From NCBI RefSeq assembly GCF_007004095.1, contig NZ_VHJK01000001.1, positions 748,501 through 812,500 on the forward strand: DNA of 64,000 bases, in the 5' to 3' direction. The notes under the pieces are model-generated. The model did no database searches, was not told where the DNA came from, and saw only the letters and a list, made by a program, of their open reading frames with translations. Position 1 is the first letter of the stretch. Every line of letters begins with the position of its first letter. This document shows positions 34,743-43,895 of this stretch, in pieces. Both the position numbers and the translations under genes were made by a program. The stretch comes from Erythrobacter insulae. Lineage in GTDB: Bacteria; Pseudomonadota; Alphaproteobacteria; Sphingomonadales; Sphingomonadaceae.

Positions 34743-35936
34743 ATGATTGACCGGGTAGGCGGAGCGCTCAAAGATTTTCTCAAACAGGAAAGCGCCGGGG
34801 GCATAGTCCTCATTGTGGCCGCTGCTCTGGCTCTGATCATCGCCAACACGCCTTTGGCCACCGGATATTTCGGCACGCTCGAGACCAAATTGAACCTGTC
34901 TTACGGCGCGTTTGAGATCAACAAACCTTTGTTATTGTGGATCAATGACGGGCTGATGGCGATCTTCTTTTTTCTGATCGGACTCGAAGTAAAACGCGAA
35001 ATTCTTGAAGGACAATTATCGAGCTGGGACAAAGCATCTCTGCCGTTGATCGCCGCCATCGGCGGAATGGCAATCCCGGCGCTGATATTTGTCGGGTTCA
35101 ACTGGGACTCGCCGGAGACAGTTAGTGGCTGGGCCATCCCGGCCGCCACAGATATTGCATTCGCACTCGGCATTCTTTCGCTCCTCGGCCCGCGCGTACC
35201 GGTCGCTCTCAAAGCGTTGCTTCTCGCTGTTGCTGTAATTGACGATATCGGTGCGATCACGATCATCGCGATCTTTTATTCGGGCGAACTCAAGCTGGAT
35301 ATGTTGATGGGTGCGGCGATCACCTTTGCAGTGCTTGCAGCAATCGGACGCGCAAAATTCGGTTCGCGCATCCCTTATGTCTTGCTGACCGTGCTGATGT
35401 GGGTCTTTGTGCTGAAATCAGGTGTCCATGCCACTCTTGCCGGGGTCGCCGCAGCTTTCTGTGTGCCGATGGTTTCCCGCAAGGGTGAACGCCTGCTGGA
35501 AGACATGGAACATGGCCTGCACAGCTGGGTCGCCTTCCTCATCATCCCGATTTTCGGCTTTGCCAATGCCGGCGTTTCCCTGGTCGGAATTTCGCCTGCA
35601 GACCTGCTCGCGCCGCTGCCGCTTGGCATTGCGCTGGGGCTGCTGATTGGCAAGCAGATCGGAATTTTCGGATTTGCATATGTCGGCGTCAAAATGGGCT
35701 TTGCCAAGCTGCCTGAAAATGTCGGATGGAAGCAGATCCATGCGCTTTCATTGCTGGCTGCTATCGGTTTCACCATGAGCCTGTTTATCGGCAACCTTGC
35801 CTTCACCGATCCCGCGCTGGTTGATGCGGTTAAACTCGGCGTATTGTCGGGATCGCTGGTTGCTGCCCTAGCAGGATTTTTCCTGCTTAAAGCAACCCTG
35901 CCCAAAGATGCTCAGCAACCGCCCGCGACAGAATGA
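34743..35936 (+). CDS. nhaA: Na+/H+ antiporter NhaA
   Basis: The 397-residue membrane protein has about 12 helices and clear NhaA features: FLKQESAGGIVLIVAAALALIIAN at the start, LLWINDGLMAIFFFLIGLEVKREI, WAIPAATDIAFALGILSLLG with the ion-binding region, and LLLAVAVIDDIGAITIIAIFY containing the paired Asp residues (IDD) that bind Na+ and H+. It exports sodium in exchange for protons, as expected for a marine organism. A hydrolase gene starts inside its stop codon. Confidence 0.95.
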   Translation: MIDRVGGALKDFLKQESAGGIVLIVAAALALIIANTPLATGYFGTLETKLNLSYGAFEINKPLLLWINDGLMAIFFFLIGLEVKREILEGQLSSWDKASLPLIAAIGGMAIPALIFVGFNWDSPETVSGWAIPAATDIAFALGILSLLGPRVPVALKALLLAVAVIDDIGAITIIAIFYSGELKLDMLMGAAITFAVLAAIGRAKFGSRIPYVLLTVLMWVFVLKSGVHATLAGVAAAFCVPMVSRKGERLLEDMEHGLHSWVAFLIIPIFGFANAGVSLVGISPADLLAPLPLGIALGLLIGKQIGIFGFAYVGVKMGFAKLPENVGWKQIHALSLLAAIGFTMSLFIGNLAFTDPALVDAVKLGVLSGSLVAALAGFFLLKATLPKDAQQPPATE

Positions 35937-36796
35937 AGCCGGCGCAGCACACCCTTTCGGTCAACGATATCGAGCTCGTTTATTTTGAATGGAACGGCGA
36001 GCCGCACAGCGATGAGCCGCCAATTATCTTTGCCCATGCAACCGGCTTTCATGCGCGCGTCTGGGACACGGTAATCGCCCATTTCCCAGACCGTCATGTC
36101 TACTCGATCGACTTGCGCGGACATGGCCGATCAACCGGTGGGCCGATCAAGGACTGGCAGCAGATTTCGAGCGATGTCAGCGTATTTCTAGACGCATTGA
36201 ATATCAGGGATGCAATCGGCGTGGGCCATTCCATGGGCGCGCATACATTGCTGCAATGCGCCGCCGACAAACCCGACGCCTTCAGCCGGCTCGTGCTGTT
36301 TGATCCGGTGATCCTTGCGCCGGAATTCTACGCCGAGGGCACGCCATGGTTCACAGACGACAACCCGCATCCAGCCATCCGGCGCAAGCGGGAATTCGAA
36401 AGCGCCGACGCTATGATAGAGCGGTTTGCGTCGCGCGATCCCTATAGTCTTTTTGATGCCCGCGTGTTTGAGGATTATTGCCGCCACGGTCTTTTGCCAA
36501 GCACATCAGGCGACGGGTTTGAGCTGGCCTGCCCGCCACAGGTCGAAGCAAGCGTTTACGCCTCCAGCCGTAGCAACACCGGCATCCATGACGCGGCCAG
36601 ATCGGTGAAAATTCCCACGGTGGTCATTCGGGCAAAGCCGACTGCCACGATGGATTTCAAAGGATCACCCACATGGCCAGAGCTGGCCGCGACCATGCCC
36701 GCAGGCAAAGACATGCCGCGGTACGATCGCACCCATTTTCACCCGTTCGAAGACCCTGATGATGCCGCGCAGATCATCGCCGAGGCCATGGCCTGA
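35933..36796 (+). CDS. Alpha/beta hydrolase
   Basis: The 287-residue protein is an alpha/beta-hydrolase: oxyanion-hole region IIFAHATGFHARVWD, the turn YSIDLRGHGRS, the nucleophile elbow VGHSMGAHT, and a C-terminal catalytic His in YDRTHFHPFEDPDD. Substrate unknown. It overlaps nhaA by four bases (ATGA) and so shares its transcript, although no functional link with sodium transport is known. It converges with the flagellar gene fliS. Confidence 0.87.
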   Translation: MKPAQHTLSVNDIELVYFEWNGEPHSDEPPIIFAHATGFHARVWDTVIAHFPDRHVYSIDLRGHGRSTGGPIKDWQQISSDVSVFLDALNIRDAIGVGHSMGAHTLLQCAADKPDAFSRLVLFDPVILAPEFYAEGTPWFTDDNPHPAIRRKREFESADAMIERFASRDPYSLFDARVFEDYCRHGLLPSTSGDGFELACPPQVEASVYASSRSNTGIHDAARSVKIPTVVIRAKPTATMDFKGSPTWPELAATMPAGKDMPRYDRTHFHPFEDPDDAAQIIAEAMA

Positions 36797-36809
36797 TCGA
36801 AGCGCTGGT

Positions 36810-37184
36810 TTAACCCTGCTGCACCGCTAACAAGACATCCCGGAAATCATCGCGGGCCTGACACAATTGGCTGTGTTCGGGCCGAGCCAGATTGCGTGCA
36901 ATCAACGCTGCAAGCCCACCGTAAAACTGGACCAGCTGCTGTTGCATCGGATTGTCTGGAGCCACAGAACGCGCCAGCCACAGCGCGATGCAATGCGCCC
37001 GCCCGATCGCATCCCGCGGGGCCGCATCTGGCGCGCGCTCCATCGCCAACGCCGCCTGTCCCAAAGCGCTCACCACCTCTTCGAGGCATATTCGCGTCAG
37101 ATCGCCATTTGTTGACGCCTCTATCCGAGCATCAAGATCGATGCGTCGGTAAACCGCATTGGGATTGGAAGATAGCAGCTGCAT
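36810..37184 (-). CDS. fliS: Flagellin export chaperone FliS
   Basis: The 124-residue all-helical protein has the FliS layout (YRRIDLDARIEASTNGDLTRICLEEVVSALGQAA, later QQQLVQFYGGLAALIARNLA). FliS binds the C-terminus of flagellin in the cytoplasm, keeping it unfolded for export. It lies 17 bases after fliD, the standard fliD-fliS pair, and is the last gene of the - strand flagellar set. Its sequence is divergent, so context supports the call as much as similarity. Confidence 0.8.
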   Translation of the reverse strand: MQLLSSNPNAVYRRIDLDARIEASTNGDLTRICLEEVVSALGQAALAMERAPDAAPRDAIGRAHCIALWLARSVAPDNPMQQQLVQFYGGLAALIARNLARPEHSQLCQARDDFRDVLLAVQQG

Positions 37185-37201
37185 AATTATTCACCCGCGC
37201 T

Positions 37202-38635
37202 CTAATTTTGGCCGTTCCAGATTTCGATCTGTTGCTGCAAGAAACCCAAAGTCGATTGTGACGCCGAGATCTGGCGTTCCGCCGCCACGAGATTGCGCGT
37301 CAGCCGTTCGCGCAGGTTTTCTTGCTGCTGCGCAATGCGTTCAAGCCGTTCATCGTTGCGTTCGATTTGATCTTCATAGCGCCCAACCGAACCACCCAAA
37401 GATCCGGGATCGCTGATGATCGTATTCTGGCGGGCCAGATCATCCATTGTCGCGAACACTCCGAATGGTCCGGTGGTGAACATCGCGGCGGCACCTTCCG
37501 GGCTTTCGGCAAGAGTTTCATTCAACCGTTCGGTATCCAGCCGGAAAGTCCCATCCCGATTAAGCGAAAGACCAAGATCGGCAAGCGTGCGAGGTTCACC
37601 CGCGGCAGCGGACGGCATTACCGTATCGCTGGTCAAACGAGCCAGATCGCGCTTCAATTCGCGCGCGCCCGCATCATTGCCCAACGGCCCGCCTTGCGCG
37701 GCGGCCACTTCATTCAGCTGTCCCGTCAGATCATTCAAAGCCGCGACAAAATCGTTCATCACAGTGGTGATCGCATTGGAGTCGTTGGAAAACGTGATGT
37801 TGGTGGGCGCGCCGATATTGGTCCCGGTCAATTCCAGCGCAAGACCTTCCGGCAATCCGGAAACACTGTTGCTGGCACTGCGCATCGTGACCGTATCAAG
37901 CGCAAAGACGGCGTCCTGCGATGCCTGCCGCAGCTCGCCACTATCGGCCGCCGGGCTCCAGCCAAGATAGGTAAGATCTCCGGGCGCTGAGGTTGGTGAT
38001 GTGGCGGCGCTTTGAGGTTCCAGTACGAAACCGTTATTCGCGCCTTCGCGCCCTTTGATGACCAATTGCGCGCCGTTCACCCCTTCGGCGACATAAGCGC
38101 TCAGGTCGCCTCCGCTTTCGCTTGAGATTTTCGCCGCAAGAGATTGCAGCGTGTCTGAGGCGCTAACGGTGATATTCAACGCGTCCCTTGATGTGTCCTC
38201 GGTAAAACCGGATCCATTGACTGCGCCGAAACGGATCGCAAGACTGCCTTCGCCGACCAGGTCTTCGCCGCTGGAATAGCTTTGCAGGACAAGCGATTGG
38301 CTCTGCGCGAGCTGGCTGACTTCGAGAGAATAGGAACCACGAGGGCTGATGCCGGCAACGGTCGAAACAGATGCGACCGAAGCGTTGCCAATCTGTGATT
38401 TGGGTGCAAGATCCCCGTTGCGAACCCTGTCGCCCAACGCCGATGCCAGCTGGCTTAAAGAATTGCGGAGCAAAGAAGCAGCCGAAATGCGCGCTTCAAG
38501 CGCCGAATTGCGCGCAGCCAGATCATTGCGTTGAAATGAATAAGTCGCGTCAGAGATTTCCTGCGCCAGCTCGATGAAATTCACCCCGCTGCCTGCGCCC
38601 AAAGACGATATGATAGATGCGCCAACATTTTCCAT
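37202..38635 (-). CDS. fliD: Flagellar filament cap protein FliD
   Basis: The 477-residue cap protein has the N-terminal FliD region (SIISSLGAGSGVNFIELAQEISDATY), a Ser/Gly-rich variable middle and the C-terminal FliD domain (TLADLGLSLNRDGTFRLDTERLNE, AAAMFTTGPFGVFATMDDLA) ending in a coiled coil that packs in the filament (IERNDERLERIAQQQENLRERL). FliD sits at the filament tip and folds exported flagellin. fliS follows. Confidence 0.92.
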   Translation of the reverse strand: MENVGASIISSLGAGSGVNFIELAQEISDATYSFQRNDLAARNSALEARISAASLLRNSLSQLASALGDRVRNGDLAPKSQIGNASVASVSTVAGISPRGSYSLEVSQLAQSQSLVLQSYSSGEDLVGEGSLAIRFGAVNGSGFTEDTSRDALNITVSASDTLQSLAAKISSESGGDLSAYVAEGVNGAQLVIKGREGANNGFVLEPQSAATSPTSAPGDLTYLGWSPAADSGELRQASQDAVFALDTVTMRSASNSVSGLPEGLALELTGTNIGAPTNITFSNDSNAITTVMNDFVAALNDLTGQLNEVAAAQGGPLGNDAGARELKRDLARLTSDTVMPSAAAGEPRTLADLGLSLNRDGTFRLDTERLNETLAESPEGAAAMFTTGPFGVFATMDDLARQNTIISDPGSLGGSVGRYEDQIERNDERLERIAQQQENLRERLTRNLVAAERQISASQSTLGFLQQQIEIWNGQN

Positions 38636-38696
38636 ACCGATTAGAACGGCGCGTCCAATGCAGGTTTAAGAGCCAGCAGCACAGCGCATTTTGGAC

Positions 38697-39827
38697 TTAG
38701 GCCTCCGGTTTGCCTTCGGCGTCAAACCGCAAATCACTGGGTACATCAATCGCTGGCATATCGGGCCGTTCTCCGCGCTTCAAAGACAATACGAACGCCA
38801 CCAATGATGCAATCGCGACATACAATTCCTCGCGCACCATCTGATTGGTCCGGGTGGTGAAATACACAGAGCGCGCCAACGCCGGATACCGCAGCACCGG
38901 CAAGCCATCTTCTGCGGCGATATCACGCATCGCCAGCGCCGTTTCACCGCGCCCCTTCGCCAGCACGATGGGAGCAGGCGCAATCGCCGGATCATAGGAA
39001 AGCGCAACGGAAAAGTGCATCGGATTGACGATCACGAATTGCGCATCCTTCATCGCCGCACTCACCCCGCCGCGCGCAAGATCACGCTGGCGCTGACGGC
39101 GGGCCATTTTCATTTCCGGCGAACCCTCGCTTTGCTTGTTCTCGTCTCGCATGTCCTTGTGGCTCATTTTAAGCCGTTTGGACCGCTGAAACCGCTGCAG
39201 CGGGTAATCAATCACGGCAATGATGCACAAACCGATCACCAACAGCGCGACCAATCCCAGGCCTGCATCCCAAGCATAAGCCAGCTGCCCGCTCAGAGTG
39301 CCCCGGCCCAGCCCCATGACAATCGGGATGTTAGACGCCGCCCACCACCAGGCAATTGCACCCAGCAGCAAAAGTTTGAGAATACCTTTGCCCAGTTCGA
39401 TCAATCCCTGCGTTCCGAAAATCCGTTTCAGCCCAGCAAGCGGGTTGATCCGGGACCCTTTGAACTTGAGCTGATCGGGCACAAACCGCCCTTCGCCAAG
39501 CAGCAACTGGGACGCGACCGTCATTCCAATCACCGCCAGACCGATCGCGAAAATCGGCGGCAACAAAGCTTCTGCGGCGGAACTGAACATGGCCTGCGGG
39601 GCAAGGTTTTGAAGCTGGCCATGATCGAACCTAAAACTGGCCAAGGCAACCTGTGTCACGCTTTCGAACAACCACGGGCCGATGATCATCAACATCAGCG
39701 TACCGGTTGCCATGGCCGCCGCCGTCCCGACCTCTTTCGAGCGCAGAACATCGCCCTTTTTCGCAGCATCCGATTTGCGCTTTTCTGTCGGCTCAAAGGT
39801 TTTTTCGCCGCTGCTCTCTTCACTCAT
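38697..39827 (-). CDS. flhB: Flagellar export switch protein FlhB
   Basis: The 376-residue membrane protein has four helices in its first 210 residues and a cytoplasmic C-terminal domain. The autocleavage motif that is NPTH in most FlhB proteins reads N268-P269-M270-H271 here (VIVNPMHFSVALSYD); Asn and Pro, which carry the self-cleavage, are kept. FlhB switches export from rod/hook to filament substrates after contact with FliK. It directly follows fliR (adjacent stop and start), completing a fliO-fliP-fliQ-fliR-flhB export gate set. Confidence 0.95.
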   Translation of the reverse strand: MSEESSGEKTFEPTEKRKSDAAKKGDVLRSKEVGTAAAMATGTLMLMIIGPWLFESVTQVALASFRFDHGQLQNLAPQAMFSSAAEALLPPIFAIGLAVIGMTVASQLLLGEGRFVPDQLKFKGSRINPLAGLKRIFGTQGLIELGKGILKLLLLGAIAWWWAASNIPIVMGLGRGTLSGQLAYAWDAGLGLVALLVIGLCIIAVIDYPLQRFQRSKRLKMSHKDMRDENKQSEGSPEMKMARRQRQRDLARGGVSAAMKDAQFVIVNPMHFSVALSYDPAIAPAPIVLAKGRGETALAMRDIAAEDGLPVLRYPALARSVYFTTRTNQMVREELYVAIASLVAFVLSLKRGERPDMPAIDVPSDLRFDAEGKPEA

Positions 39828-40622
39828 TCAGCCGCCCCCCGATATTGCGATCAGAGCGGCAGATCGATCCAGAGCCACTTCGAGCAGGCCGGCGAATTGT
39901 TCGATAACGATAGGCATGACGATGATCAGCGCGGCAATCCCCGCAAGCACCCCTGCTGGCAGGCCAAGAGCAAACAGGTTCAAAGCGGGCGCGGAGCGGG
40001 AGATCACTCCGGTCACGATCTGAACGAGCAGCAGAACAAGCACGACCGGCAACGCGATCACAGCCGCTGTGGCAAAGCCATATCCCATGAACAAAACCAC
40101 ATCACGGGCCTCGACATCCCCCACCGCAAACGATCCGGCAGGCAAAATTCGATAGCTTTCGATCAACAATTCAAACCATAGCAAATGCCCGCCAATCGCA
40201 TAGAACAGCAAAGTCAGGATAAGCCCGAAATAAGTGCCAAGGGCACCCGATTGTGCGCCGCTATTGGGATCTATCGAGGTTGCAATCGCAAGACCCATCG
40301 TGCCTGCGATCTGCTCCGCTGCGATCAAAGGAATGGCAAAGGCGATCTGAAGCAAAAAGCCGAGCGCCGTACCGATAATGATTTCCTGCACGATCGCTAA
40401 TATCGCCGCAAAACTCATCATTTCCGGCATTTCAGGTAGCGGGATCCAGATCGCGATAAACACGGCGAATGCCAGCGCGAGCAAAGCGCGCAATTGAAAC
40501 GGAACGGACATGCCGCCGACCATGGGCGCGGCGATCAAGGCCGCTCCGCAGCGGATCGACAGAAACAGGATTTGCCACAATTGCTCGTCGATCGAACCGA
40601 AGCCAAAATCGAGGACGTTCAT
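39828..40622 (-). CDS. fliR: Flagellar export gate protein FliR
   Basis: The 264-residue protein is almost entirely hydrophobic, with about seven helices; AAPMVGGMSVPFQLRALLALAFA and the EQIAGTMGLAIATSIDPNSG segment are typical. It forms, with FliP and FliQ, the helical export gate in the basal body. It sits between fliQ (7 bases) and flhB. Confidence 0.93.
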   Translation of the reverse strand: MNVLDFGFGSIDEQLWQILFLSIRCGAALIAAPMVGGMSVPFQLRALLALAFAVFIAIWIPLPEMPEMMSFAAILAIVQEIIIGTALGFLLQIAFAIPLIAAEQIAGTMGLAIATSIDPNSGAQSGALGTYFGLILTLLFYAIGGHLLWFELLIESYRILPAGSFAVGDVEARDVVLFMGYGFATAAVIALPVVLVLLLVQIVTGVISRSAPALNLFALGLPAGVLAGIAALIIVMPIVIEQFAGLLEVALDRSAALIAISGGG

Positions 40623-40629
40623 CGCCGCC

Positions 40630-40902
40630 TCAGGCCGAAATCAAAGCGATTTGTGCAAAAATTTCGCGCAGAAAATCGCCGAGCAGCGCCATCATCGTCC
40701 CGCCGAGAACCACGAAAACCAATGCGACAATCGCCAGTTTTGGCACAAAGGTCAGCGTTTGCTCGTTCACAGACGTCGCCGCCTGAATGATCCCTACGAT
40801 CAGACCGATGACCAATGCTGCGATCAACACCGGTCCGGCAATCAGCGCGGTAACCCATAAGGTCTGATCAGCCAGCGATAGAAGCTGTGCGTCTTGTTGC
40901 AT
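40630..40902 (-). CDS. fliQ: Flagellar export gate protein FliQ
   Basis: The 90-residue protein has two membrane helices and the FliQ core ALVIGLIVGIIQAATSVNEQ followed by TLTFVPKLAIVALVFVV. It is part of the FliPQR gate. It begins 12 bases after fliP. Confidence 0.95.
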   Translation of the reverse strand: MQQDAQLLSLADQTLWVTALIAGPVLIAALVIGLIVGIIQAATSVNEQTLTFVPKLAIVALVFVVLGGTMMALLGDFLREIFAQIALISA

Positions 40903-40914
40903 CTGCCCTGCCCC

Positions 40915-41703
40915 TCACCCGAAACTCATGGCGAGACTGCCCATCAGCAGCGCCCATCCATCCACCAGCACAAACAGCAACAGTTTAAACGGCAGCGACA
41001 CAATGGTCGGCGAAAGCATCATCATACCCAGGCTCATCAGCACACTGGCGACCACAAGATCGATAACCAGAAACGGCAGAAACAGCATGAAACCAATCTG
41101 GAACGCCGTTTCCAGCTCGCTCGTCACAAAAGCTGGCAGCAGGATCGAGAATGGGACATTTGCAGGGTCCGAAAACGCACCTGCCCCGGCAATATCGGCA
41201 AACATGATCAAATTCGCCTCACGCGTCTGGCGCAGCATAAAACTGTGAAACGCCTCCCCAGCGCTGGCAATGGCCGCATCCGCGCTCATGCCGCCAGCTG
41301 CATAGGGTTCAATCGCAAGGCTGTTTACCGCGTCCAGCGTGGGCGCCATCACAAACAACGACAGGAACAGAGAAAGCCCAACCAGCACCTGAGTGGGGGG
41401 CGAACCTTGCAGGCCGATAGCTTGGCGCAGGATGGAAAGCACCACGAGGATCCGCAGGAAACTTGTCATCATCAAAACAAGCGCGGGCAGGATGGTGAGG
41501 AGGCTCATCACCACCAGCAATTGCAGGGAGACGCTAAGCGGGGCGTCTTCGCCGCCGCTCTCGCTGCCCAGGGCGCGCTCTATCGCGCTGCCGATCCCCG
41601 CAGGCTCAACCACCGGCGTGGATGCCAATGCCGCGTCGGGGATTAACATCATGCCAAGCAGGACCGGCGCGATCCCGGCAGTGAGGGTGAAGGCGCAGCG
41701 CAT
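40915..41703 (-). CDS. fliP: Flagellar export gate protein FliP
   Basis: The 262-residue protein carries a cleavable signal peptide (MRCAFTLTAGIAPVLLGMML) as in other FliP proteins, then the signatures LLTILPALVLMMTSFLRILV, FVTSELETAFQIGFMLFLPF and MLSPTIVSLPFKLLLFVLVD. It forms the core of the export gate. The fliO stop and the fliP start share a base. Confidence 0.95.
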   Translation of the reverse strand: MRCAFTLTAGIAPVLLGMMLIPDAALASTPVVEPAGIGSAIERALGSESGGEDAPLSVSLQLLVVMSLLTILPALVLMMTSFLRILVVLSILRQAIGLQGSPPTQVLVGLSLFLSLFVMAPTLDAVNSLAIEPYAAGGMSADAAIASAGEAFHSFMLRQTREANLIMFADIAGAGAFSDPANVPFSILLPAFVTSELETAFQIGFMLFLPFLVIDLVVASVLMSLGMMMLSPTIVSLPFKLLLFVLVDGWALLMGSLAMSFG

Positions 41704-41996
41704 TAATCCTGCCCCCGCACATCATCCGGTAAAGCAGCAGGCAAATCGGCTTCACCCAGCCGCACCAGCCCCTGGCGCGAGCATCCGATCAGGATTTCCC
41801 GGCCATGGAACCGCACAACGGCCAGTTTAAGTCCCGGCGCGATCAGGCTGGTCTGGACAAGCTGAACCGATTGCGCCTGCCCGTCGGCCGAATTCAACCG
41901 GTTTTGGAGATATTTGGTAAGCCTGAGGCTGCCCCAGATGAGCAAGCCCAAGATCGGCAGTAACAGTGTAAGCCGCAGCAGATATTCAACCATCAT
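41703..41996 (-). CDS. fliO: Flagellar protein FliO (small, divergent)
   Basis: The 97-residue protein has one N-terminal membrane helix (LLRLTLLLPILGLLIWGSLR) and a short cytoplasmic domain with the FliO-like motif LVQTSLIAPGLKLAVVRFHG. FliO helps to assemble FliP. Similarity is limited; the call leans on its place between fliN and fliP, overlapping both. Confidence 0.8.
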   Translation of the reverse strand: MMVEYLLRLTLLLPILGLLIWGSLRLTKYLQNRLNSADGQAQSVQLVQTSLIAPGLKLAVVRFHGREILIGCSRQGLVRLGEADLPAALPDDVRGQD

Positions 41997-42322
41997 GGCT
42001 GTAACACCGGAGGTTCAGCATCGGGCCTTTGCACGGTGTTTTGCGCCCCGGAGGATTGCGGCGCAGAGCTTGCATCCTCCCCGGCGAGGTTAACGATCCG
42101 CAAGGCAAACCGGCCATCCTGCGCAATCACCTCACCGCGCGCGATCACGCGGCCATTGGCCGTCACATCAAGCAATTCATCCGTCAGACGGTCGAGAGTA
42201 ACGACACTGCCTTCGCCGAGAGACAGCACCTGTTTCAGCGGCATGTCAGCACGGCCCAGTTCGACAGAAAGACGGACAGTAACATCACCAAAGCGGTGAA
42301 GCGCAGATGGAATAGCAGTCAT
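41993..42322 (-). CDS. fliN: Flagellar motor switch protein FliN
   Basis: The 109-residue protein is a SpoA-type switch component: VTVRLSVELGRADMPLKQVL, then LGEGSVVTLDRLTDELLDVT and NGRVIARGEVIAQDGRFALR. It forms the C-ring with FliM and FliG. It overlaps fliM and fliO by four bases each, indicating coupled translation. Confidence 0.94.
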   Translation of the reverse strand: MTAIPSALHRFGDVTVRLSVELGRADMPLKQVLSLGEGSVVTLDRLTDELLDVTANGRVIARGEVIAQDGRFALRIVNLAGEDASSAPQSSGAQNTVQRPDAEPPVLQP

Positions 42323-43290
42323 GTGATCTGCCCCTGTTCTGGATGCGGCGCTGAAACGCCGGATGGAAATCGGGTTATGCGAAGCGCCATGCGATCCTCC
42401 TGAGTGCCGAGGTTGCCCAATGCGATCGTTTCAGTTCCAAGACGCAGCGGAATATCGCGCGCAACGCAGAGCGGGATCTGATCGCCGGGTGCGAGGCTTT
42501 CGAGCCGACCTAGCGAGAGCTCAAATTCGGCCAGGACCGCTTCCAGCCCGAGCGGAATTTCAGCAAAAGGCGACAGCTGCGAAGCATGATCGGGCGATAT
42601 CGGCTTGCGGTCACATTGGATTTTGGCTGCGCCAGAAAGCAAAGCGTCAAGCCGCTCGGATGGCATCGCCAGAACGGCATCCCAATGCGCATCGGAACCT
42701 GCCGACATATGCAGGACAAAAACGGCGCAACTGGCCTCTAGACCAAAAGGCTTCAGCCGGGCTGCGCTCTCGCTGCGGATGATGACATCACCATCGGCTT
42801 CGCTGTCTTCGGCTGAGACTATGCCCCCTGAACTGGCGCTTGCAATGGCCTTTGCGATGCGGGTGGCAACCTGATCCATCAGGAGCGCCGCCGAACGCGG
42901 CAACTGGTCCGGCACGTCCTGTGATAGTTTGCCAGAGCCGCCGAATGATCGATCTGTCAGCGCAATCGCAGTCTTGAGATCGAGCGATAACAGCACAGTG
43001 CGATCATCCGCACCGCAGCGCAGCAGGCTATTCGCGGCAAGCGGACCGATGCGTGCAAAAACTTCCGCCCCTTGAACAATTTCCGGTTCTGCAAGGACAA
43101 TGCCCGGTCGTTCTCCGGCAAACAGGCCCTCCAGATCCTGTGACAGCGCGCGGCAGAATTCGCGGCGCCATAGGGAAAGCGCTTCGGCGCGCTCTTCAGG
43201 ACGGGGGCCGCGCATCACAAGCTCGTCGCAATGGCGCGCAACCGGCCTCGCATCGGCGAAAGCTGTGTCGGGGTTAAGCTCCATACTCAT
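42319..43290 (-). CDS. fliM: Flagellar motor switch protein FliM (divergent)
   Basis: The 323-residue protein has a FliM-like middle domain and a C-terminal SpoA domain (SLGRLESLAPGDQIPLCVAR; RLGTETIALGNLGTQEDRMA). The N-terminal CheY-binding motif of classical FliM (LSQDEIDALL) is not seen; the start reads MSMELNPDTAFADARPVARH. The chemotactic signal may therefore enter differently. Position between fliL and fliN supports the call. Confidence 0.87.
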   Translation of the reverse strand: MSMELNPDTAFADARPVARHCDELVMRGPRPEERAEALSLWRREFCRALSQDLEGLFAGERPGIVLAEPEIVQGAEVFARIGPLAANSLLRCGADDRTVLLSLDLKTAIALTDRSFGGSGKLSQDVPDQLPRSAALLMDQVATRIAKAIASASSGGIVSAEDSEADGDVIIRSESAARLKPFGLEASCAVFVLHMSAGSDAHWDAVLAMPSERLDALLSGAAKIQCDRKPISPDHASQLSPFAEIPLGLEAVLAEFELSLGRLESLAPGDQIPLCVARDIPLRLGTETIALGNLGTQEDRMALRITRFPSGVSAPHPEQGQIT

Positions 43291-43862
43291 TGTACCAGAA
43301 ACCCCTTGAAATGAACGGCTTCGATTCCGCCGAACCCTTCGTTCTCTTCCAAAACCGCGTTGATTGCGGCGGTAAGACGTTTCGAGAGATCCTCTTTACC
43401 TTCGACCGAATAGACATCGGCTTCAGGTGTCGCAGCCAGCTGTGCGAGAATGGCGGAACGGATCGCCAATTCATGGTTGCCAACCCATTGCAGCACGCGC
43501 CCATCGTGGCGGGTGGAAACAGCCAGCTCGACTTGGATCAACCCGGGCGAATCCGACAGGTTCGACGTAAAACTGTCTTCGAAACCGTAATAGGCCGTGC
43601 GAAACTCGCTGCCGCCATCGCCATAAATGACCGGGCCGGAATCTTTAGTATCGCCCGGCGGCGAATAGGGATCACTTTCGCCCTTGCGGACCAATTCCGG
43701 GACATCGGGGCCGCTATCGGCCTCGGCCCCGATCAAGCCGGCGGCAAAGGCCCCATAGGCTCCGCCTGCCCCGACACCGAGCATGACCAAAGCGATAATG
43801 ATGATCTTCATCTTGCCGCCTTTGGATTTGTCCGGCGTTTCTGGTTCGTCTTTTTTAGCCAT
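43287..43862 (-). CDS. fliL: Flagellar basal-body protein FliL
   Basis: The 191-residue protein has a charged start, one membrane helix (IIIIALVMLGVGAGGAYGAF, about 19-38) and a periplasmic FliL domain (LIQVELAVSTRHDGRVLQWV, HELAIRSAILAQLAATPEAD, then KRLTAAINAVLEENEGFGGI). FliL surrounds the stator and helps torque generation. It overlaps fliM by four bases. Confidence 0.92.
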   Translation of the reverse strand: MAKKDEPETPDKSKGGKMKIIIIALVMLGVGAGGAYGAFAAGLIGAEADSGPDVPELVRKGESDPYSPPGDTKDSGPVIYGDGGSEFRTAYYGFEDSFTSNLSDSPGLIQVELAVSTRHDGRVLQWVGNHELAIRSAILAQLAATPEADVYSVEGKEDLSKRLTAAINAVLEENEGFGGIEAVHFKGFLVQ

Positions 43863-43895
43863 CGAAACTCAGCTCCTTGATCGGATACCTCGCAA

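Noticed and set aside
38643..38668. A TAAA-N14-GCCGTTCT pattern on the - strand ahead of fliD, like a sigma-28 promoter
   Set aside because: The spacer is one base short, the -10 box matches partly, and the start point would fall on the ATG itself.
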